Assembly (NCBI GenBank): GCA_002482765.1
Contig: DLGP01000063.1
Coordinates: forward strand, 1-29,098
Source: Alphaproteobacteria bacterium UBA7691
Lineage (GTDB): Bacteria > Pseudomonadota > Alphaproteobacteria > Ferrovibrionales > Ferrovibrionaceae
DNA length: 29,098 bases
Direction: 5' to 3'
Shown here: one piece after another, positions 25,000 to 29,098 of the stretch
Position numbering within the stretch: the first letter of the stretch is position 1
Layout: each line of letters begins with the position of its first letter
Translations under genes and position numbers: made by a program
Notes under the pieces: generated by a model
Told to the model about the DNA's origin: nothing
Seen by the model: only the letters and a program-made list of their open reading frames with translations
Database searches by the model: none

Positions 25000-25715
25000 G
25001 GCGCCAGTAGCTGCCACAGCGGCGGCACCAGCAGAGCGGTGATCAGCCCGGTCAGGCCCAGCGCGATACCGGCAAAGGTGCCGGCCAGTTCACTGCGCTG
25101 AAAGGCGCGTGCGGTGCCGATGCTATGGGCGCTGAGGCCCAGCGCCAGGCCATAGGCGGCATCGCTGCCCCGGGTCAGCCGGTTCAGCAGCGGCAAACCC
25201 AGCAGCACGCCGGCCAGCCCGGTCAGCACCACCATGGCGGCGGTCAGTGAAGGCAGGCCGCCCAGGCGTTCGGTGATGGCCATGGCAATCGGGGCGGTGG
25301 CGGATTTGGGTGCCAGTGCCGCCAGCAGAGCGTTATCCAGGCCAAAGGCGCGCCCCAGCAGCAGGGCCGAGCCGGCAGCAACCACGGCGCCAGTGATCAA
25401 GGCCGCGGCCATCGGCGCGGCGGCACGGCGCACCACGGCGCGGTGGCGGTAAAGCGGCACGGCCAGGGCCACCGTGGTGGGGCCGAGCAGGAAATGCACA
25501 AACTGCGCGCCCTCGAAATACTTGGGATAAGGCGTGCCGGTAAGCAGCAGAACCGGGATCAGCAGGCAGATGCTGAGCGCCACCGGGTTGGCCCAGGCCG
25601 CATGGTGCATGCGTGCGGCAAACCAGCTTGCTACGGCATAGGCCGCCAGGGTCAGGGTGAGCCAGAGCAGCGGCGAGGCCGCCAGATAGACCCAGATATC
25701 ACTGACCGCAGTCAT
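24996..25715 (-). CDS. lrgB: LrgB/CidB family membrane protein
   Basis: The 239-residue protein has about seven hydrophobic segments and LrgB hallmarks: FVHFLLGPTTVALAVPLYRH, LAPKSATAPIAMAITERLGG, LTGLAGVLLG and LGLSAHSIGTARAFQ. LrgB with LrgA forms a putative holin/antiholin-like or small-carboxylate (pyruvate, glycolate) transport system in other organisms. The transport role fits better in proteobacteria, but the substrate cannot be told. It overlaps lrgA and the kinase gene by ATGA on both sides. Confidence 0.92.
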   Translation of the reverse strand: MTAVSDIWVYLAASPLLWLTLTLAAYAVASWFAARMHHAAWANPVALSICLLIPVLLLTGTPYPKYFEGAQFVHFLLGPTTVALAVPLYRHRAVVRRAAAPMAAALITGAVVAAGSALLLGRAFGLDNALLAALAPKSATAPIAMAITERLGGLPSLTAAMVVLTGLAGVLLGLPLLNRLTRGSDAAYGLALGLSAHSIGTARAFQRSELAGTFAGIALGLTGLITALLVPPLWQLLAP

Positions 25716-26098
25716 GGCTTTGCCGCATACGTGTCATCCCCGCCGCGCCAGCGCCGCACCAGCATGAAGGCGCCGGCGCCGGCCAGCAGCGCCAGCAGGG
25801 TGGAAAGCACCAGGGTAAGCAGCAGCGGCAGCAGATGCGCTTCCAGCAAAGCCCAATGCTGCACCACGCCAACACCGGCCGGCACAAAAAGCAGTGACAG
25901 ATGTTTGAGCAGGAAATCCGCCGATTGGTTCAGCGCCTGGGCCAAGGCGGTGGTTTGCCAGGCCGCGCCACGCAGCAAAAGCACGGCAAAGAGCAGCACC
26001 ATGCCCAGCACCGGGCCGGGCAGCGGCAGGCCAAGCGCGCGGGCGAGCAATTCGCCAACAAGCTGGCAGCCGAGCAACAGGGAGAGGGCGGTGACCAT
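25712..26098 (-). CDS. lrgA: LrgA/CidA family holin-like membrane protein
   Basis: The 128-residue protein has four hydrophobic segments and the family motifs LPLPGPVLGMVLLFAVLLL and FLLKHLSLLFVPAGVGVV. It acts with LrgB, whose gene overlaps it by ATGA. The start is the ATG at 26098, with no obvious ribosome site. It lies only 18 bp beyond the rpsU terminator stem, so no ordinary promoter fits between them. Expression may depend on readthrough from rpsU or on a promoter overlapping the terminator. Confidence 0.88.
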   Translation of the reverse strand: MVTALSLLLGCQLVGELLARALGLPLPGPVLGMVLLFAVLLLRGAAWQTTALAQALNQSADFLLKHLSLLFVPAGVGVVQHWALLEAHLLPLLLTLVLSTLLALLAGAGAFMLVRRWRGGDDTYAAKP

Positions 26099-26110
26099 CG
26101 GCTGATACTA

Positions 26111-26156
26111 AAACAAAAAGCCGCCCCGGGAGAGTCACTCCTGGGAGGGCGGCTTT
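26111..26156 (-). terminator. Intrinsic terminator of rpsU
   Basis: AAAGCCGCCC (26117-26126) and GGGCGGCTTT (26147-26156) form a perfect 10-bp stem. On the minus strand it is followed by T-rich sequence (TTTTTGTTTT). It lies about 50 bp past the rpsU stop. Confidence 0.88.
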
Positions 26157-26208
26157 GCCTGCGTCTGAATGACGCTATGGCGCGGGAGCCGATGGCTCCC
26201 GGCAGGTA

Positions 26209-26418
26209 TCAGGCGGCGGTGCCTTCGCGCTGGGCGCGCTTGCGGGCCAGCTTGCGGGCGCGGCGGATCGCCTCGGCCTTCTCGCGCGCGCGGCGCTCCG
26301 AGGGCTTCTCATAATGGCCGCGCAGCTTCATCTCGCGGAAAATGCCTTCACGCTGCATCTTCTTCTTCAGCGCCTTGAGAGCCTGGTCGACATTGTTATC
26401 ACGAACGAGCACTTGCAC
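26209..26418 (-). CDS. rpsU: 30S ribosomal protein S21
   Basis: The 69-residue basic protein begins with MQVLVRDNNVDQALKALKKK and contains FREMKLRGHYEKPSERRARE, the S21 sequence typical of alphaproteobacteria. S21 assists translation initiation on the small subunit. The start codon is GTG at 26418, preceded by AAAGGAA at good spacing; an ATG is not available at the conserved position. It is divergent from def and the COQ9-family gene, a recurring arrangement in alphaproteobacteria. Confidence 0.96.
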   Translation of the reverse strand: MQVLVRDNNVDQALKALKKKMQREGIFREMKLRGHYEKPSERRAREKAEAIRRARKLARKRAQREGTAA

Positions 26419-26698
26419 GTCTGGTCATTCCTTTCAGTCGCTTCCGGCGTCCTGGTCTTTAGAGCCGGGCGTCGAATTAGGTGTTTTGGCCGTCAAATTC
26501 CGTGGCCGAGGCCCGAGGCAACCCGGCGAGGTTGGGCTTGTAACATGCCCAACCCCCTTTGTGAAGCGGGTTTTAGTGATGATTTTTTCCCGGGATTGCT
26601 GGGTTTTTGCCGGTTTATCGGGCTTGAATGGCGCCAAAATGCCGCAGCAAACCGCTCCAGGCCTCGCCCGGCGGCATGGATTGGCCTAGATTCCTGCC
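26419..26698. other. Divergent intergenic region between rpsU and def
   Basis: 280 bp without a gene, carrying the promoters for rpsU (minus) and def (plus), neither of which I could resolve into clear hexamers. It contains a perfect hairpin GGTTGGGC/GCCCAACC (26530-26537 with 26547-26554, 9-base loop). The hairpin has no T run on the minus-strand side, so it is not a convincing terminator for that direction. Confidence 0.5.
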
Positions 26699-27247
26699 AT
26701 GGCCATCCTGAAAATCGCCCGCATGGGCCATCCGATTCTAGCGCAGCCTGCGGCCCTGGTGCCGAATCCGGCAGCGCCGGAAATCCTGCGTCTGGTGGAC
26801 GACATGGTGGAGACCATGTTCGATGCGCCGGGCCAGGGCCTGGCGGCGCCGCAGGTGCATGTTGGCTTGCGCGTGGCAGTGTTCATCACGCCGCCGGATA
26901 CCGAGGGCCGGCGCGAATTGGTGCGCCTGATCAATCCGACCTGGGAAAAGCTGGGCGAGGCGCAGGACATGGCCTGGGAAGGCTGCCTGTCGGTGCCCGG
27001 CCTGCGCGGGCTGGTGCCGCGTTACACCCATATCCGCTACAGCGGCATCCTGCCCGATGGCCAGCGGCTGGAACGCGAGGTGAGCGGCTGGCATGCCCGG
27101 GTGGTGCAGCATGAATTTGATCATCTGGACGGCATGCTTTATCCGCAGCGCATGCAGAATCTGAGCGATCTGATCTTCGAGAGTGAGATGCGCCACAGAA
27201 CGCCGCCCCAAGGCCCGGCGGCACGGCCCGAGGAGAGTGAGACATGA
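26699..27247 (+). CDS. def: Peptide deformylase
   Basis: This metalloenzyme removes the formyl group from nascent protein N-termini. All three catalytic motifs are present in 182 residues: GQGLAAPQ (45-52, canonical GxGLAAxQ), EGCLS (94-98, with metal ligand Cys96) and HEFDH (138-142). The start is the ATG at 26699. The stop overlaps the next gene by ATGA, so the two are co-transcribed. The short C-terminal tail is Pro/Glu-rich and not conserved. Confidence 0.96.
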   Translation: MAILKIARMGHPILAQPAALVPNPAAPEILRLVDDMVETMFDAPGQGLAAPQVHVGLRVAVFITPPDTEGRRELVRLINPTWEKLGEAQDMAWEGCLSVPGLRGLVPRYTHIRYSGILPDGQRLEREVSGWHARVVQHEFDHLDGMLYPQRMQNLSDLIFESEMRHRTPPQGPAARPEESET

Positions 27248-27882
27248 GCGAGACCGAGCATCTGTTGCAGGAGAAGCGCGCTCTGCTGGCGGTCATGCTG
27301 CCGCATGTTGCCTTTGATGGCTGGAATGCTGTGGCACTGAACGCAGCGGCGCGTGATGCCGGTTTGGATGCCGGGCTGGTCAGCCGCGCCTTTCCTGGCG
27401 GGGCGTTGCAGGCGCTGGATTTCTGGGTGCGGGAAACCGATCAGGCCATGGTGGCGGCTTTTGAGGCACAGCATGGCGCAAAGCTGAAAATCCGCGAGCG
27501 CGTGGCTTTGGCGATCATGCTGCGGCTGGAAATCGCCGCGCCGCAGCGCGAGGCGGTGCGCCGGGCGCTGACCCTGGCGGCGCAACCACATCTGGCGCCG
27601 CGTTTCCTGAGCCAGCTTTACCGCACCGTGGATGCGATCTGGTATGCCGCCGGCGACACCGCCACGGATTTCAATTTCTACACCAAGCGCCTGCTGCTGG
27701 CCGGGGTGTATAGCGCCACGCTGCTGGTGTGGCTGGATGACAAGACGCCAGGTTTCACGGCCACGCGGGAATTCCTCATGCGCCGCATCGACAATGTGAT
27801 GCAGATCCAGAAGGCGCGCGGCAAGCTCGAAAGCCTGGGCAGCCGGCTACCCAACCCGCTGCGACTGTTTCGCCGCGCCTGA
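27244..27882 (+). CDS. COQ9 family protein (rpsU-divergently transcribed family)
   Basis: A 212-residue helical, TetR-like-fold protein. Recognisable segments are LLAVMLPHVAFDGWNAVALN, YRTVDAIWYAAGDTATDFNF, YTKRLLLAGVYSATLLVWLD and FLMRRIDNVMQIQKARGKL. The eukaryotic homologue COQ9 binds lipid and supports COQ7 in ubiquinone synthesis; the bacterial role is inferred. The family is named for its position divergent to rpsU, and rpsU is indeed the next divergent gene beyond def. It is translationally coupled to def. Confidence 0.92.
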   Translation: MSETEHLLQEKRALLAVMLPHVAFDGWNAVALNAAARDAGLDAGLVSRAFPGGALQALDFWVRETDQAMVAAFEAQHGAKLKIRERVALAIMLRLEIAAPQREAVRRALTLAAQPHLAPRFLSQLYRTVDAIWYAAGDTATDFNFYTKRLLLAGVYSATLLVWLDDKTPGFTATREFLMRRIDNVMQIQKARGKLESLGSRLPNPLRLFRRA

Positions 27883-27985
27883 TTTCTTGAAGTAGAGACA
27901 CAGCTTCTTCATGCCTGGGCTTGGCAGAGTTCGATTGCGGGGGAGACAAAGGGCGTTTTTTGCGCCGGCATCACCGACCCCATAA
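27883..27985. other. Short spacer after the COQ9-family gene
   Basis: About 100 bp between the COQ9-family stop and the first palindromic repeat. It contains a GGGCG-TTTTTT-GCGCC stretch (about 27950-27966) that could fold weakly; I do not see a clear terminator or gene. Confidence 0.4.
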
Positions 27986-28080
27986 TCGTCATGCCCGCGA
28001 AAGCGGGCATCCCGTTTTTGCCAAATTATGTCTGAATTCCTGGTAAAATGGGCTGCCCGGGTCAAGCCCGGGCATGACGA
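27986..28080. repeat. Composite palindromic repeat, unit 1 (REP/MITE-like)
   Basis: Perfect 12-bp terminal inverted repeats, TCGTCATGCCCG at 27986-27997 and its complement at 28069-28080, bound a 95-bp unit. Each end folds on itself: ATGCCCGC-GAAA-GCGGGCAT (27991-28010), and TGCCCGGG-TCAAG-CCCGGGCA (28054-28074). No reading frame is carried. Confidence 0.8.
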
Positions 28081-28274
28081 TGGAGAGGGTGATGGATTTG
28101 AGCGCCGTGATATTCCAGCCGCGCTGATTTCGTGTCAGGTCAGGGCACGAAGTTCCAAAACCTCAGCAATGCCGCGTCTTTCGACGCTCCGACAAAAACT
28201 GAACCCGTCAGCCTTGGGTCAAGCCCACTGCTGTCCGGTTTAATCCAATGCCGCTGTTAGCGCACCCCGGAAAG
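28081..28274. other. Spacer between the two palindromic units
   Basis: No credible gene. It contains a decayed small palindrome TTGGGTCAAGCCCA (28214-28227) that resembles the right-hand hairpin of unit 1, so the stretch may itself be the remains of an older repeat copy. Confidence 0.4.
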
Positions 28275-28366
28275 TCGTCATGCCCGCAAAAGCGGACATC
28301 CCGTTTCCCTGGAGTTTGGCGGAAATTGAATAAAAAACGAGATACCCGCTTTCGCGGGTATGACGA
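28275..28366. repeat. Composite palindromic repeat, unit 2 (REP/MITE-like)
   Basis: Terminal inverted repeats of 13 bp (28275-28287 and 28354-28366, 12 of 13 matching) bound a 92-bp unit. Left hairpin ATGCCCGC-AAAA-GCGGACAT (28280-28299) resembles the left end of unit 1. The right hairpin ATACCCGC-TTTC-GCGGGTAT (28342-28361) is an inverted copy of the same element with a paired change in both arms that keeps the stem intact. Confidence 0.8.
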
Positions 28367-28392
28367 TTTCTATGGGGCGTTACCCCGAAGCC

Positions 28393-28845
28393 TCAAACCG
28401 ACAGGCTGAGATTACGGCCAGCCTGGTTCGGATTGCTCGACGTGTTGACCGCACCGCTGGCGCTGAAATTGATCTGCACGCCACTGCGCTGATCGTTGTT
28501 GCGCGGCTCGGCCGGGATGTTGCCATTGGCAGCCTGGGGCTGGCCCGGGTTATTGCCGGCCGAGCGGATATCCACCCGTGTGGCATCGCCAAAACCCTGG
28601 CCCGGTGCATTGTTGTTCCGCGCCGCTTCAGCCGGGCGCGGACGCTCTGCCGCGGCATTGCCGGTATCGGCGATGCTGGGACGCTGTGCCGCTGCCGTGG
28701 CGGCATTCACCGGACCCTGGTTCGCAGTATTGCGCTGATTGCCTACCGTGCGGTTATCGCTGCCGGCGGATTGTTCGGAAGGATTCTGCAAGCGCAGCAG
28801 GGCCTGTTGCGCGGCGCTGCCCGTAGAGGTGTCGATGGTTGCCAT
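28393..28845 (-). CDS. Hypothetical Asn/Ala/Pro/Gln-rich protein
   Basis: I do not recognise a family. The 150-residue product starts MATIDTSTGSAAQQALLRLQ, a short segment that may form a helix. It continues as low-complexity sequence rich in Asn, Ala, Pro, Gln and Arg (for example NNNAPGQGFGD), and ends NPNQAGRNLSLSV. No signal peptide or membrane segment is visible, and most of it is probably disordered. The ATG at 28845 is preferred over one 15 codons upstream because AGGAAC lies just before it. A strong-looking promoter precedes it. Its 3' end abuts the palindromic repeat unit. Confidence 0.7.
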   Translation of the reverse strand: MATIDTSTGSAAQQALLRLQNPSEQSAGSDNRTVGNQRNTANQGPVNAATAAAQRPSIADTGNAAAERPRPAEAARNNNAPGQGFGDATRVDIRSAGNNPGQPQAANGNIPAEPRNNDQRSGVQINFSASGAVNTSSNPNQAGRNLSLSV

Positions 28846-28937
28846 AACTTCTGTTCCTAACTTCGACATGCCGGCAGCATTCTGTGCCAACCGCGAAGCC
28901 GGTCGCCGTTCTCGGCAACCCGGAAAATCTGGACATT

Positions 28938-28967
28938 ATTATAGCGTGCCGACACGCCAGAGTCCAA
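28938..28967 (-). promoter_or_regulatory. Sigma-70 promoter of the hypothetical gene
   Basis: On the minus strand TTGGAC (28962-28967) and a perfect TATAAT (28938-28943) are separated by 18 bp. Transcription would start near 28931, giving a leader of about 85 nt before the ATG at 28845. Confidence 0.65.
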
Positions 28968-29004
28968 GCCGACATGAGATATGGTTAACGCCTTGATTCG
29001 GCTA

Positions 29005-29098
29005 TCAGCTTTCCGCTGGCGGGCGCTGGCCCAACGGAAACAGGCGGGTGACATGGCCCATTTTGCGCCCCGGACGGGCCTCGGCCTTGCCGTAAAGG
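29005..29098 (-). CDS. purK: PurK (5-(carboxyamino)imidazole ribonucleotide synthase), C-terminal fragment
   Basis: Only the last 30 or so codons are in the window. Reading the minus strand in from the edge gives LYGKAEARPGRKMGHVTRLF and a TGA at 29005-29007. The YGK-x-EARPGRKMGH motif is the conserved C-terminus of PurK, an ATP-grasp enzyme that carboxylates AIR in purine synthesis. The 5' part lies outside the window. Confidence 0.88.
   Translation of the reverse strand, partial: LYGKAEARPGRKMGHVTRLFPLGQRPPAES

Noticed and set aside
26530..26554. Perfect 8-bp hairpin in the rpsU-def spacer considered as a terminator.
   Set aside because: It sits between divergent genes, so there is no transcript to end, and there is no T run on the minus-strand side. 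It is kept only as an unexplained hairpin.
27986..28366. Regularly placed palindromes considered as a CRISPR array.
   Set aside because: The units are composite inverted repeats in opposite orientations, with no uniform repeat-spacer pattern and no cas genes.

Overview
The window looks like the chromosome of a GC-rich alphaproteobacterium. I cannot name the genus; a Rhodospirillales-type organism is my best guess. The signs are the order rpsT - (rhodanese) - dnaA - dnaN - recF - gyrB, the arrangement of rpsU next to def and a divergent COQ9-family gene, the alphaproteobacterial DnaA and COQ9 proteins, and frequent ATGA start/stop overlaps. No rRNA, tRNA, CRISPR array, transposase or prophage was seen.

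Region 1 (1-5663, minus strand) is a replication core: the 5' end of gyrB, then recF, dnaN, dnaA, a rhodanese-domain gene only 9 bp upstream of dnaA, and rpsT. dnaA is separated from dnaN by a perfect hairpin terminator whose loop carries a DnaA-box-like 9-mer. The lower-GC spacer between rpsT and the rhodanese gene holds three copies of a CGTGTTG motif.

Region 2 (5851-10181) is accessory metabolism. A plus-strand membrane protein is followed by a tight minus-strand operon for oxidative uronate catabolism: uronate dehydrogenase, an enolase-superfamily enzyme and a galactarolactone isomerase-like amidohydrolase. Upstream of it lie a decayed tail of a GntR/FCD regulator, a small ParB-like protein and a YaiI/DUF188 protein.

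Region 3 (10251-22397, plus strand) is a complete nitrate assimilation locus: nasT, nrtA, nrtB, a signal-less NrtA/NasS paralogue, the nrtC/nrtD-type ATPase gene, nirB, nirD, nasA and cysG. Its control can be read from the DNA. There are sigma-54-type promoters in front of both nasT and nrtA. The nrtA leader RNA carries two hairpins with hexaloops AACGGC and AATGGC, the A1/G4 pattern recognised by ANTAR proteins such as NasT. The second hairpin overlaps the 5' arm of a strong intrinsic terminator, so the layout is that of nitrate-controlled transcription antitermination. Nitrate would be imported by NrtABC/D, reduced by NasA and NirBD, and CysG would supply the siroheme NirB needs.

Region 4 (22312-26418, minus strand) reads rpsU, terminator, lrgA, lrgB, a soluble double-PAS histidine kinase and a Gate-domain membrane protein. 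The last four form one overlapping operon, and its end runs tail-to-tail into cysG.

Region 5 (26699-29098) holds def and the COQ9-family gene (plus strand), a 510-bp gene-free stretch with two roughly 93-bp composite palindromic repeats, a low-complexity hypothetical gene with a strong-looking promoter, and the 3' end of purK at the window edge.
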